From assembly GCF_002893095.1 (NCBI RefSeq), contig NZ_KZ622866.1, positions 8,438 to 46,180 on the forward strand: a stretch of DNA of 37,743 nucleotides. Reading direction: 5' to 3'. The DNA comes from Stenotrophomonas sp. VV52 (lineage in GTDB: Bacteria; Pseudomonadota; Gammaproteobacteria; Xanthomonadales; Xanthomonadaceae). The notes under the pieces are model-generated. The model worked only from the letters and a program-made list of their open reading frames with translations. It searched no databases and was not told the origin of the DNA. Of this stretch, positions 6,404-15,014 are shown piece after piece (the first letter of the stretch is position 1; every line of letters starts with the position of its first letter). Position numbers and translations under genes: made by a program.

Positions 6404-8725
6404 ATGTCCTTGGTCGAATACCGTCGCAAGCGTCGCTTTGATCAGACCAAGGAGCCCGAGCCCGGCAAGGCGCTGCCAACCGGGCAGCGGGCCATTTTCG
6501 TCGTTCAGCTCCACCACGCCAGCCGCCGCCATTACGACTTCCGCCTGCAGGTGGGGGACGCCCTTAAGAGTTGGGCGGTGCCAAAGGGTCCCAGCTACGA
6601 TCCCAAGGTCAAGCGGATGGCGGTGGAGGTCGAGGATCACCCCGTAGACTACGCCTCCTTCGAGGGCGAAATCCCCAAGGGGCAATATGGGGGCGGTCAT
6701 GTCGCGCAGTTCGATCACGGCGTCTGGGCCACGAATGGTGACCCGGAAGCGCAGCTTGCAAAAGGGCATCTCCGCTTTGAGCTCTTCGGCACCAAGCTCA
6801 AGGGCGGCTGGCACCTGGTCCGCTCTGGCAAACCTGCACGTCAGCCGCAGTGGCTGCTGTTCAAAGAGGACGATGCATTTGCAGGGCATCTGGAGGCTGA
6901 CGATCTCCTGGCGGATGTGGCACCCGCTCCCGCCGAAGACCTCAAGCGAGCGGGCGCGGGCAAGAGCGGCAAAAAGAAGCTGACTGCTGTTCCGGTGAAG
7001 CGAGCCCGCAGGAAAGACTGGGCGAAGAAGGCCTTGGCACTCTCTGGCGCTGTGACGGCGAAACCTCCCGCTGGGCCCTTCGAGCCGCAGCTGGCCAAGC
7101 TCGGAGATGCGCCCCCGAAGGGGGAGCAGTGGGTTCATGAGATCAAATGGGATGGCTATCGCATTCTCGCGACGATCAACGACGGCGAGGTGCGCTTGTG
7201 GTCCCGCAACGCGCTGGAGTGGACGCACAAGATTCCTGAAATCCGGGACGCCGTGGCCGCGTTAGGGCTGAAGTCTGGCGCGCTGGACGGCGAGCTCATC
7301 GCCGGCAGCGGTACGAAGGAGGACTTCAACCTGCTTCAGGCTACCTTGTCAGGCGAGCGGCAAGGCACGCTGGCCTATGCGTTGTTCGATCTGCTCCATA
7401 TCGATGGGGTCGACATCGCCAATGCGCCCTTGGTAGATCGCAAGGCTCTTCTGCAGGCGCTGTTGGAAGGTTCTACGGGCCACTTGGCCTACAGTTCCCA
7501 CATCGAAGGCGACGGAGAATCGGCCTATCAGCTGGCGGGCGAGCGCCATTTTGAAGGCATCATCTCCAAGCGGGCTGATCGGGCCCATCACGGAGGCAGA
7601 AGCGAGGATTGGACGAAGACCAAGCAGCTGACCAGCGACGAGTTCGCCGTGGTGGGTTACACGGCGCCAAAAGGCAACCGCACGGGCTTCGGTTCCCTTC
7701 TGCTGGCCAAGCCGGATCCAAAGCACGGCTGGCTCTACGTGGGCCGCGTGGGCTCCGGGTTTTCCGATGTCCTTATCAAAGAACTAACCCACCTCATCGG
7801 GCGGGCTGGCGGGAAGACCCCTACGGCCCATGTGCCCACCCAGGAGACGGACCTCCGGTCAGCGACCTGGTTCACCCCCCGGTTCGTCGTGGAGGTGTTC
7901 TACCGAGGTATCGGAGGACAGCAACTGCTCCGTCAGCCCTCCCTGAAGGCGGTGAGGGGCGATAAAGACGTGGCGGACTTGATGGACTCGGATAGAAACG
8001 GAACGACCACAGAAGTTGGCAAGGGTGCGATATCGAATGCGGCTCGCAAAGCGACGACGAGCGCCCGCAGGCCGGCAACGAAAACGGCCAGTGAGCCACG
8101 GAACGCTCCCAAGCTCTCCAGCCCCGCCAAACTGATATTCCCGGACATCAAGGCCACCAAACGGGACGTCTGGGACTATTACACGGCAGTAATGGACCAT
8201 CTACTGCCCGAAATCATTGATCGCCCTTTATCGATCATCCGTTGCCCCAGTGGTACCGGAAGACCGTTCTTCTTTCAGAAGCACCACACCGCCGGCCTGG
8301 AACTGGTGGACTCGGTTCGGCTCAAGGAAGACAGCGGAATAAACGCGCATTATCTGGTCGTGAGAGACGCGGCCAGCCTCCTGGAGCTGGTGCAGTTCAA
8401 CGCGCTGGAGTTCCACCCGTGGGGCAGCCATGCGGAAGCGCCAGACAGGGCGGATCGCGTGGTCTTCGACCTGGATCCAGGCCCAGAGGTTCCGTTCTCC
8501 GAGGTCAAGAGGGCGGCAGTGGAAATTCGCAAGCTCCTTGGGCAGCTGGAGCTGGAGTCATTCCTGCGCGTCTCCGGGGGCAAGGGTCTGCACGTGGTCG
8601 TGCCATTGAACCCCGGGTGCGACTGGGACTTGACCAAGCGCTTCGCCAAAGGGTTTGCAGAGGCGTTGGCACAATCCGAGCCGACCCGCTTCCTTTCCAC
8701 CTCTACCATCCTGCTGACGGAGTAG
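6404..8725 (+). CDS. ligD: DNA ligase D, truncated in its polymerase domain
   Basis: Bacterial non-homologous end-joining enzyme of 773 residues in the order phosphoesterase - ligase - polymerase. The phosphoesterase metal/catalytic residues are present with correct spacing (His37, His43, Asp45, Arg47, His79). The ligase nucleotidyl-transfer lysine is Lys248 in EIKWDGYR. The primase-polymerase domain starts near residue 580 (FPDIKATKRDVWDYYTAVMD) and keeps its first acidic pair in VVFDLDPGP near residue 687. It then runs out after EPTRFLSTS into TILLTE and a stop. The family normally continues for some 80 residues through a segment carrying the third catalytic Asp (IFxDYLRN-type motif). Polymerase activity is therefore probably lost, while end-processing and ligation may remain. 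The break coincides with the start of a scar of gene fragments. No ku gene is in view. Confidence 0.93.
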   Translation: MSLVEYRRKRRFDQTKEPEPGKALPTGQRAIFVVQLHHASRRHYDFRLQVGDALKSWAVPKGPSYDPKVKRMAVEVEDHPVDYASFEGEIPKGQYGGGHVAQFDHGVWATNGDPEAQLAKGHLRFELFGTKLKGGWHLVRSGKPARQPQWLLFKEDDAFAGHLEADDLLADVAPAPAEDLKRAGAGKSGKKKLTAVPVKRARRKDWAKKALALSGAVTAKPPAGPFEPQLAKLGDAPPKGEQWVHEIKWDGYRILATINDGEVRLWSRNALEWTHKIPEIRDAVAALGLKSGALDGELIAGSGTKEDFNLLQATLSGERQGTLAYALFDLLHIDGVDIANAPLVDRKALLQALLEGSTGHLAYSSHIEGDGESAYQLAGERHFEGIISKRADRAHHGGRSEDWTKTKQLTSDEFAVVGYTAPKGNRTGFGSLLLAKPDPKHGWLYVGRVGSGFSDVLIKELTHLIGRAGGKTPTAHVPTQETDLRSATWFTPRFVVEVFYRGIGGQQLLRQPSLKAVRGDKDVADLMDSDRNGTTTEVGKGAISNAARKATTSARRPATKTASEPRNAPKLSSPAKLIFPDIKATKRDVWDYYTAVMDHLLPEIIDRPLSIIRCPSGTGRPFFFQKHHTAGLELVDSVRLKEDSGINAHYLVVRDAASLLELVQFNALEFHPWGSHAEAPDRADRVVFDLDPGPEVPFSEVKRAAVEIRKLLGQLELESFLRVSGGKGLHVVVPLNPGCDWDLTKRFAKGFAEALAQSEPTRFLSTSTILLTE

Positions 8726-8772
8726 CGTCCGCCTATCGACGGATACGCAACGCGACGAGCCACTTTGAGGTG

Positions 8773-8970
8773 ATGGAGTTGGGGCGTGCAATGACAGGAG
8801 CCAGGCGCTTCCCGTATTGGTCAATGCATTGGATTCCTGTTGATCAGTCCGATCTTGCTGAAGCCACGAGGGCTGAATGGGCTGCGTTGGTGCAGCGCAG
8901 CCATCCGCGAGGTCAACGCGCCACGGGTGTAGACAGAATCAGCCAGCTCGTTGCGCCGCATCTGAACTGA
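8773..8970 (+). CDS. Uncertain small ORF in the scar region
   Basis: A 65-codon open frame starting MELGRAMTGARRFPYWSMHW, with TTGAGGTG just before the ATG. The composition is protein-like up to about residue 40. It may be a remnant of a larger gene joined here when LigD was broken, because the same frame is open upstream without a good start. It overlaps the end of the receiver-domain fragment on the other strand. I do not recognise a family. Confidence 0.3.
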   Translation: MELGRAMTGARRFPYWSMHWIPVDQSDLAEATRAEWAALVQRSHPRGQRATGVDRISQLVAPHLN

Positions 8971-9181
8971 TCAGCGAGAACCGATCTGCCACGTCTTCGG
9001 CGCTGTCGCCAAGGACACGCCAGTCCAAGACCGCGGCAGCAACGCAACCGTCCTTGATGCAGCCCATGGCCTCCGGCGTCGATCTGGCCCAGCAAACATT
9101 GTAGCCAGCCATGGAAAGCACCTCGCTCAGCAGCGCTGCAAAGTCCGCGTCGTCTTCGAGCACGAGAATTTTGTCGTGCAA
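8939..9181 (-). pseudogene. Response-regulator receiver domain fragment
   Basis: The minus strand reads MHDKILVLEDDADFAALLSE, then a predicted phosphoacceptor Asp54 in AAVLDWRV. This is the first half of a CheY-like receiver domain (beta1 acidic pair, alpha1, beta3 Asp). It then degrades into DRFSLISSDAAQRAG and stops at 80 residues, whereas a receiver domain needs about 120. The conserved Thr/Ser and Lys of the later strands are missing. No kinase gene is nearby. It is best read as a truncated remnant brought in or left by rearrangement. Confidence 0.6.
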
Positions 9182-9182
9182 G

Positions 9183-9359
9183 GACGTAGCTCGTCATCTG
9201 CGTGACCTGGACGATCGGTACGAGCGAGCTTTGGACGTGGTCGCCAATGCCCGGGAGCTCGTATTGGGGAGCTCTCAGCTGCTCAGCACTCAGACCGAGT
9301 TCCAGACGAACGAGCGGATGAAGCTGCTGACATTCGTTACCGTCGTGACGGGCCTCTTC
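9183..9359 (+). pseudogene. CorA-like magnesium transporter C-terminal fragment
   Basis: In one plus-strand frame the sequence reads DVARHLRDLDDRYERALDVV, a linker, then TNERMKLLTFVTVVTGLF. This is the coiled segment plus the start of the first membrane helix of CorA-type Mg2+ channels (Asn-x-x-Met-Lys-x-Leu-Thr pattern). The family's GMN motif should follow within about 15 residues but is absent, because the frame passes directly into a SymE-like segment. So this is a fragment, not a gene. Confidence 0.5.
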
Positions 9360-9362
9360 TCC

Positions 9363-9479
9363 AGCCCCGGCTGCCCAACGGCTCCCTTCCTGAAGGCTAG
9401 GGGACTCTGGATCCGTGACCTCGGCATTGAGACGGGAAGGCGCATGTACCTAGGCACCGGCCCTGGAGTGATGGCGCTA
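9363..9479 (+). pseudogene. Second, degenerate SymE-like core segment
   Basis: The frame reads PGCPTAPFLKARGLWIRDLG then a TGRRMYLGTGPGVMAL stretch, nearly the same as residues 41-78 of the SymE-like protein at 2880-3200. By eye, about 80% of 113 aligned bases are identical. It lacks its own start and its C-terminal part, and it is fused in frame to the CorA-like fragment. It probably records a duplication or homologous exchange. Confidence 0.55.
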
Positions 9480-9665
9480 CGCGGGCTTTGCCAAGTTGTA
9501 CCGTGCATCGCACAACTTCTGGTCCCGACATCGGTTCGTGTGGCTCCGTTGAAGGCAGGCGCTTCTACGGTCGACTTAAGGCTATAGCGGTCACCCACAG
9601 CTCCATCACTCGGTGCAGGTGATAGTTTTGATCGCGATTTGGCAGTTGGGCAGAGGGGTTCCATC

Positions 9666-10322
9666 ATGAAAGTTCTGGTGACCGGTGCAACCGGGCTGGT
9701 GGGGCAGGGCGTGGTACGTGCCTGCGAGGCGTCCACTGTGGTCGACCGGATGACGGCACTGGTTCGCAAACCAGACGATGCGGGCCCGGGCAAGGACGAG
9801 ATTGTCCTTCCCGACTTCATGCAGGCCGCCACGATTGCCAACCAACTTTCAGGCTTCGATGCCTGCTTCTACTGTGCCGGCGCGCCGCCAGTCGGTACGC
9901 CTGAACCGGAATACTGGCACGTCACGCTGGAGGTCACCCTGGCAGTCGCGCGAGCATGGGCCGAGGCAAATCCAGCGGGTTGCTTCCTTTACGTATCGGG
10001 TGCCTATGCGGACCCAACCAGCCGGGTCATGCCGCTGCGGATCAAGGGTGAAACCGAGCAGGCACTGGGCGCACTGCCCATACGTACCGTGATGCTGCGG
10101 CCGGGCGGGGTAAGGCCGGTCGAACATACCGGAACCCGACACGGCGCATTGAAGCCGCTCTACCTCTTGGGTGGGCCGCTGATGAAGATGGCAGAGCACA
10201 TGGCCCCCTCGATGGTGACGAGCAACGAGGCCATCGGCCGGGCGATGATCGCACTGGCGTCGCAGGCGCATCCTCCGGGGGTGGTGGAATGCGCGGAGAT
10301 CAATGCACTGGCGGAGCATTGA
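9666..10322 (+). CDS. NAD(P)-binding Rossmann-fold protein (atypical SDR / epimerase-like)
   Basis: A 218-residue protein starting MKVLVTGATGLVGQGVVRAC, the N-terminal GxTGxxG dinucleotide-binding motif of the extended/atypical short-chain dehydrogenase group. Residues near 75-80 (FDACFYCAGAPP) form the fourth strand. FLYVSGAYADP near 115 carries a Ser in the catalytic-Ser region, but the usual YxxxK pair is not obvious. That favours an atypical, NmrA/HSCARG-like or non-catalytic member. It ends normally near residue 218. The ATG at 9666 is preceded by GCAGAGGGG. It stands alone between the scar region and the zinc island, and nothing in the sequence links it to zinc. Confidence 0.85.
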   Translation: MKVLVTGATGLVGQGVVRACEASTVVDRMTALVRKPDDAGPGKDEIVLPDFMQAATIANQLSGFDACFYCAGAPPVGTPEPEYWHVTLEVTLAVARAWAEANPAGCFLYVSGAYADPTSRVMPLRIKGETEQALGALPIRTVMLRPGGVRPVEHTGTRHGALKPLYLLGGPLMKMAEHMAPSMVTSNEAIGRAMIALASQAHPPGVVECAEINALAEH

Positions 10323-10592
10323 GGCGTCGATTTGTTGGATGCCTGCATTGCCCGTTCGCGATACGCCGAAACAGACCCGGGCGTGCAACACGCCAGGTGG
10401 CAGCAGTAAATCGGCATGGTCAGCCTCGACTCAAGTCCGATCTGCTGGGTAAACGCTTCGGCCGGCCAGTCGACTGAGCGCCCATCTCACGCGCTTGGCG
10501 CTGTGCCCAGCGCCAGAACTCCATGATGCGGGTCGCCGGTCGCTGGACACAGCGTTGAGCCCACACGCAAAGCCTCTTCACTTTTGCGTAAT
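10323..10592. other. Gene-free stretch before the zinc island
   Basis: No convincing gene is visible in the roughly 410 bases between the NAD(P)-binding gene and the first receptor gene. A 7-bp stem-loop (GGCGCTG, loop TGCC, CAGCGCC) at 10497-10514 has no T-tract. The candidate Zur box at 10593 is the only clear control element. The leader after it, 10606-10733, shows nothing that I recognise. Confidence 0.4.
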
Positions 10593-10605
10593 GTTATACT
10601 ATAAC
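10593..10605. promoter_or_regulatory. Candidate Zur box 1
   Basis: GTTATACTATAAC is a perfect 6-1-6 inverted repeat in an AT-rich island (flanks AAT and TCT) inside high-GC DNA. It equals the core of the known gammaproteobacterial Zur consensus TGTTATANTATAACA at all 12 defined core positions. A TATACT hexamer inside it could be the -10 element, so Zur binding would block the promoter. It lies about 130 bases before the ZnuD-like receptor start. Confidence 0.85.
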
Positions 10606-10733
10606 TCTCGTGCGCTTACCCCGCACCACCAGAAGTAACACCCCTCCCACGAAGGAACACGCGCTGCCCCGACGGTTAGTCCTTGCCGCCGCATGGCTGA
10701 CGCTGACCTGTCGCCATGCCCTGCACGAGAATC

Positions 10734-12956
10734 ATGATGAACACCCGTGTTCTATCCGCTTCCATTTCCGCGCTGCTGATCACCGCCGCCCCTGCGCTCG
10801 CCCAGGAAACTTCCCGTACACCGACCGACCTGGACCAGCTCACCGTCACCGGTGACAGGGGTGTGGACCCCAGCCTGACCCTGTTGCCGGTCCAGGTGCT
10901 GACCGGGGAGGAGCTCGTACACCGCCGCAAGGGCGCCCTCGGCGAGACCCTTGAAGGATTGCCCGGCGTGCATCTCGACAACTTTGGCGGCGGCGCATCA
11001 CGGCCCGTCATTCGCGGGCAGACACTGCCGCGCATCGAGGTGCTCTCCGATGGCGCGAACCTCTTCGACGCCGCCTCGGTGTCGCCGGACCACGCCATCA
11101 CCACCGACCCGATGCTGCTGGAAGCTATTGAGATCATCCGTGGCCCGGCAGCGGTTGTGTATGGCGGCAGCGCCATGAGCGGCGCAGTGAACCTGATCGA
11201 CGGGCGCGTTCCCAAGCGCCTGCCGACCAATGGCGTCACGGGCGCGGCGGAAGTTCGCCTGGGCTCCGGCGACCAGGAAAGGACCGGCGTGGGCCAGATC
11301 ACCGCAGGCGCTGGCCAGTTCGCAGTCCATGCCGAAGTGGCGCGTCATCACAGCGACGACTACGACATCCCCGGCGGTCAGCTGAAAGACTCCTTCGCCG
11401 AAGGCACCACCTCGTCCTTCGGTGCCTCCTGGATCACCGACAAGGGATACATTGGTGCCGCGTATACGCTGCAGGAGAGTGACTACGGTCTGCCCGGGCA
11501 TTCGCACAAGAATGGCGTCTGCCACACGCACGGCATCGACCTGCATTGCGCCGCGCATGGTGCCTATGAGGATCCGTTCGGTTCTTCCGATGACCACACC
11601 GCAAAGATCAGCCTGCGCAGCGAACGCACCGACGTTCGCGCCGACTACGATGACCCGCTGCCAGGCTTCCAGCACTTCCGGCTGCGCCTCTCGCACACGG
11701 ATTACCGGCATGATGAGATCGACGGCCCGTCGCTGTTCAATCGCTACACGAACGAAGTCGATGACGGCCGCGTTGAGCTGACCCACAACCCGGTGTTGGG
11801 ATTCACCGGCACGCTGGGCGTGCAGTACACCGATGGTGAGTTCAGTGGGCTTAACGTCAACAACATGCACGTCCCATTCCCCGAGAACGGCTATGGGCTC
11901 GACAGCGCCCAGCGTCACGACACGAAGAACATCGGTGTGTTCCTGGATGAAAAGCGGTCATTCGGGCCCGTGGATCTGTTGTTCGCCGCACGAAAGGACT
12001 GGCGGGAGATCAGCATTCCCCTGCCAACCTTCCGGCATGCGCTGAATGCCGAATACCAGGCGTTGTTTGCCGAGTGGTACGGACCCGATTGGGAGCAGTA
12101 CCTGGAAGACGAGAGCGTCGGAACCTTCGTCAAGAGGAACCCGGGCTCCAAGGTCAATCCGTTCTCCGCCTCGGTGGGTCTCAACTGGAACTTCGCCGAA
12201 GGCTATTCGGCGGCCCTGAGCCTGGGTCGAACCCAGCGGGCTCCGAGCGTCCGGGAACTGTACGCCTATGGAAACAACCTGGCTGCCAATAGTTATGAAG
12301 TTGGTCTGGTGCGCTCGCGAAGTGCCTCGCCGACCTTCCCGGAGGGTCGGACCGATGTACTGGAGACGGCCCGCTCCGTGGACCTGACGCTGCGGAAGGC
12401 AGGCGGGACGGTTGAGTTTGAAATCGGCCTTTTCCATCAGGATATCGATGACTATGTGTTCGCCCGGTTCATTGAAACCGACAACGAAACCGGCGTGCCA
12501 CACAACTACCTTCTGTACACGGCAGCCGATGCCACGTTCACCGGCGCGGACGGCCAGATCAGCCTGCAACTCAACCCGGAACACAGAACGACGCTGTTCG
12601 GTGACTACGTGCGCGCCAAGGTCACGGGGGAGGACGACAACCTGCCACGCATTCCGCCGGGCCGTCTGGGCGTGCGCCACCAGTGGTCGAACGGGCCGTA
12701 CACCGCGGATGCCGAGTATTACCACACCTTCTCGCAGGACCGCATCGCGCAGTACGAGACGCGGACCCGCGGGTACGACATGCTCAACGCCACCCTCGCG
12801 TATCGCCTGGAACTGACGGAGCGCCAGTCAGCGGAGTTCTACCTGCGGGCAACGAATCTGCTCAACAAGACCGCGTACGTGCATACGTCGTTCGTCAAAG
12901 ACCAGTCCCCGCTGCGGGGCAGGAGCATGGTGATCGGCGTTCGTTACGCCTTCTGA
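10734..12956 (+). CDS. znuD: ZnuD-like TonB-dependent outer-membrane receptor
   Basis: A 740-residue TonB-dependent receptor. The signal peptide is MMNTRVLSASISALLITAAPALAQ, followed by a TonB-box-like LDQLTVTG, a plug (residues 45-170, with RGQTLPRIEVLSDGANLFD and EIIRGPAAVVYGGSAMSGAVN) and a 22-strand barrel ending in aromatic ...VIGVRYAF. A loop near residues 250-285 is very rich in His and Cys: YGLPGHSHKNGVCHTHG then LHCAAHG and a DDH end. This loop is the hallmark of the ZnuD family, which takes up zinc (and haem in Neisseria). A perfect Zur box lies upstream, so expression under zinc starvation is likely. The start at ATG 10734 is the first of two adjacent Met codons before the signal peptide; ATG 10716 would add six residues. 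Ribosome binding sites are weak for both. A strong terminator follows. Confidence 0.92.
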   Translation: MMNTRVLSASISALLITAAPALAQETSRTPTDLDQLTVTGDRGVDPSLTLLPVQVLTGEELVHRRKGALGETLEGLPGVHLDNFGGGASRPVIRGQTLPRIEVLSDGANLFDAASVSPDHAITTDPMLLEAIEIIRGPAAVVYGGSAMSGAVNLIDGRVPKRLPTNGVTGAAEVRLGSGDQERTGVGQITAGAGQFAVHAEVARHHSDDYDIPGGQLKDSFAEGTTSSFGASWITDKGYIGAAYTLQESDYGLPGHSHKNGVCHTHGIDLHCAAHGAYEDPFGSSDDHTAKISLRSERTDVRADYDDPLPGFQHFRLRLSHTDYRHDEIDGPSLFNRYTNEVDDGRVELTHNPVLGFTGTLGVQYTDGEFSGLNVNNMHVPFPENGYGLDSAQRHDTKNIGVFLDEKRSFGPVDLLFAARKDWREISIPLPTFRHALNAEYQALFAEWYGPDWEQYLEDESVGTFVKRNPGSKVNPFSASVGLNWNFAEGYSAALSLGRTQRAPSVRELYAYGNNLAANSYEVGLVRSRSASPTFPEGRTDVLETARSVDLTLRKAGGTVEFEIGLFHQDIDDYVFARFIETDNETGVPHNYLLYTAADATFTGADGQISLQLNPEHRTTLFGDYVRAKVTGEDDNLPRIPPGRLGVRHQWSNGPYTADAEYYHTFSQDRIAQYETRTRGYDMLNATLAYRLELTERQSAEFYLRATNLLNKTAYVHTSFVKDQSPLRGRSMVIGVRYAF

Positions 12957-12968
12957 TCCAGGGGCAGG

Positions 12969-12996
12969 GCGGCCGCCGAAAGGCGGCCGCAATTTT
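12969..12996 (+). terminator. Rho-independent terminator after the ZnuD-like gene
   Basis: Perfect 9-bp GC stem (GCGGCCGCC, tetraloop GAAA, GGCGGCCGC) followed by AATTTT, 12 bases after the receptor stop. It separates the receptor gene from the next Zur-box operon, so the two are probably independent transcription units. Confidence 0.9.
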
Positions 12997-13027
12997 GAGT
13001 CTGTGATGATAGTGTTAATGGTGCTAT

Positions 13028-13040
13028 GTTATAGCATTAC
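13028..13040. promoter_or_regulatory. Candidate Zur box 2
   Basis: GTTATAGCATTAC matches the Zur core GTTATANTATAAC at 10 of 12 defined positions, with a perfect left half. It also overlaps a palindrome TGCTAT-GTT-ATAGCA at 13022-13036. The site ends about 20 bases before the chosen start of the second receptor gene, so it would overlap the transcript start or leader. Confidence 0.7.
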
Positions 13041-13061
13041 ACCCCCTTGAATCATTCCAAC

Positions 13062-15014
13062 ATGCCTCGTTCGCTTCAACTCCGTGCGCGTCAGTGCACG
13101 CTGGCTATTGCTGTCTCGCTTGCCTGTAGCTCCACAGCCATCGCCGCCCCCGCAGCCCTTGAACTCGATCCCGTCGTCGTCACAGCGACCGCGACCGATC
13201 GGTTGGCCAGCGATGCTCCGGCATCGATCAGCGTCATCACACGCGAGCAGATCCAGGCGCGAGCCGTGCTGGACCTCAGTGACGCGCTGCGCGGCACCAC
13301 CGGTGTGACCCTGGCTGGCGTCGGCTTCGGCCGTCATGGCATCCGTATCCGCGGCATGGACCCCGAGTACACGCTGGTGTTGCTCGATGGTCAGCGGGTG
13401 AATGCCGCCAGCGATGCGATTGCTCATGCCGATTTCGACCTGGGCTGGATGCCGGCTGCCGCGATCGAACGGATCGAAGTGGTACGCGGCCCCATGTCGT
13501 CCTTGTATGGCTCTGAAGCCCTCGGCGGCGTGGTAAACGTGATCAGTCGCCGGGCCACCGACGACTGGCAGGGGAACGTGGTTTACAACGGCGGCGTGGT
13601 GGGCGGTGACCGTGGCGGCAACACCACGCAGGCCGGTCTCTATGCGGGCGGGGCGCTCTTACCCGGCACGCTTGGTCTCAGCGTGTTTGCAGAACACCAC
13701 CAGAAGGACGCAACCAGGGATCCTACCGATGAGCGGCTTGACGAGCAGGAGCAGCGCCGGGTCAACACCGGTCGCGCCGTGCTGACGTGGACGCCAACGG
13801 ACAGTCAGCGCATCGACCTGTCACACCTGGAGGGCAAGGAGTTCCGTAAGCGCAATGCGCTGCAGGCGGGCAACGCGCCTTATGTCTATGAGACCATCGA
13901 CGACATTGAGCGCCAGCAGACCACGCTGTCCCACGACGCCACATGGAGCTGGGGCCAGACGCGCTTCAGCGCCTACCAGAGCAAGCTGGACCGTGAGAAC
14001 CGCCGTGATGTCGGCGAAGCAACCCGACCGCAGCGCCTTCGGGATGACATCGTTGACGGTCGTGCGACTCTGAATCTCGGATCGTCTCACCGGGTAAGCG
14101 TGGGTGGCGAATGGCGTCGCGAGCGTCTTGATGATGCCTCAGCCGCAGCGTCGGGCCAGGTGCAGGCCATCCAGACTGCGCTCTTCCTGCAGGATGAGAT
14201 CCAGATCACCGAAGGACTCTCGGTGGTTGTGGGCGATCGCGCAGATCACCATTCCGAGTTCGGCTGGCACCACAGTCCGCGCGGCTATGCCGTATGGCAT
14301 GTCAGTGACGCGTTCACGTTGAAGGGCGGTGTTGGCACTGGCTTCAAGGCGCCGAGCCTGAAGCAGCTATCGCCGGAGTACTCCGCCGTGGGTGGGGGAG
14401 GCCGCTTCACCATCGTCGGCAACCCGCTGCTCAAGCCCGAGCAGAACACCAGCTATGAGCTCTCGGGGGCGTGGCAGCACGAAGGCTGGTCCATCCAGAC
14501 CACGGTCTTCCAGAATGAACTGAAGGACCTGATCCAGACGGTCTGCGTGCGTTCCTGCGGTGTCCGTGGGCGCGAATTGCGCAACTACACCAATGTGGCA
14601 GAGGCAAGGATTCGTGGCATGGAGCTTTCCGGAACGATCCCGCTGGCCGAAGGCCTTCGAATCGACGCCAACTACAGCTGGTTGGATACCGAGGACAAGG
14701 AGACCGGACAGACCCTGAATGAGCGCCCCGAGCGGAGTGGGGCAGCCAATCTGGTGTGGGAGCACGGTCCGCTGCAGGCGACGCTTCGCGTCGAGTACAT
14801 CGGCCCGCAGAAGCAGGCGTCCGGCACGGCCCAGGTGACCTTGCCCGACTATGCGCTTGTCTCGCTGGATACCCGCTGGGCGATCACCCCCACGCTCAGC
14901 CTGGTGGTCGGCATCGACAACATTGCGGACAAGCGGCTTGACGAGACCGGTGCACTGTACGCGTATCCGGAAACCGGTCGCTACGTGCACGCTGGCTTTG
15001 ATCTGGCCTTCTAA
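13062..15014 (+). CDS. TonB-dependent receptor of the CirA/BtuB-like group, paired with CobN-like gene
   Basis: A 650-residue receptor. The signal peptide runs to AIAAPA, then comes a TonB-box-like DPVVVTATATDR. The plug has DALRGTTGVTLAGVG, IRIRGMDPEYTLVLLDGQRV and RIEVVRGPMSSLYGSEALGG. The barrel has GTGFKAPSLKQLSPEY, LKPEQNTSYELSGAW and the final Phe (HAGFDLAF). It resembles receptors that take up catecholates, haem or cobalamin and those placed beside CobN-like genes (P. aeruginosa PA1922 type). The next gene starts on the base after its stop, so they are co-transcribed and probably translationally coupled. I chose the ATG at 13062. A TTG at 13047 would add five residues, and neither start has a clear ribosome binding site. 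Substrate is inferred, not shown: a zinc-bearing chelate or metallated tetrapyrrole. Confidence 0.9.
   Translation: MPRSLQLRARQCTLAIAVSLACSSTAIAAPAALELDPVVVTATATDRLASDAPASISVITREQIQARAVLDLSDALRGTTGVTLAGVGFGRHGIRIRGMDPEYTLVLLDGQRVNAASDAIAHADFDLGWMPAAAIERIEVVRGPMSSLYGSEALGGVVNVISRRATDDWQGNVVYNGGVVGGDRGGNTTQAGLYAGGALLPGTLGLSVFAEHHQKDATRDPTDERLDEQEQRRVNTGRAVLTWTPTDSQRIDLSHLEGKEFRKRNALQAGNAPYVYETIDDIERQQTTLSHDATWSWGQTRFSAYQSKLDRENRRDVGEATRPQRLRDDIVDGRATLNLGSSHRVSVGGEWRRERLDDASAAASGQVQAIQTALFLQDEIQITEGLSVVVGDRADHHSEFGWHHSPRGYAVWHVSDAFTLKGGVGTGFKAPSLKQLSPEYSAVGGGGRFTIVGNPLLKPEQNTSYELSGAWQHEGWSIQTTVFQNELKDLIQTVCVRSCGVRGRELRNYTNVAEARIRGMELSGTIPLAEGLRIDANYSWLDTEDKETGQTLNERPERSGAANLVWEHGPLQATLRVEYIGPQKQASGTAQVTLPDYALVSLDTRWAITPTLSLVVGIDNIADKRLDETGALYAYPETGRYVHAGFDLAF

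Noticed and set aside
10323..10560. Minus-strand frame reading MEFWRWAQRQAREMGAQSTG after the NAD(P)-binding gene
   Set aside because: Short, without a ribosome binding site or recognised family, and in a region that otherwise shows no coding signal.
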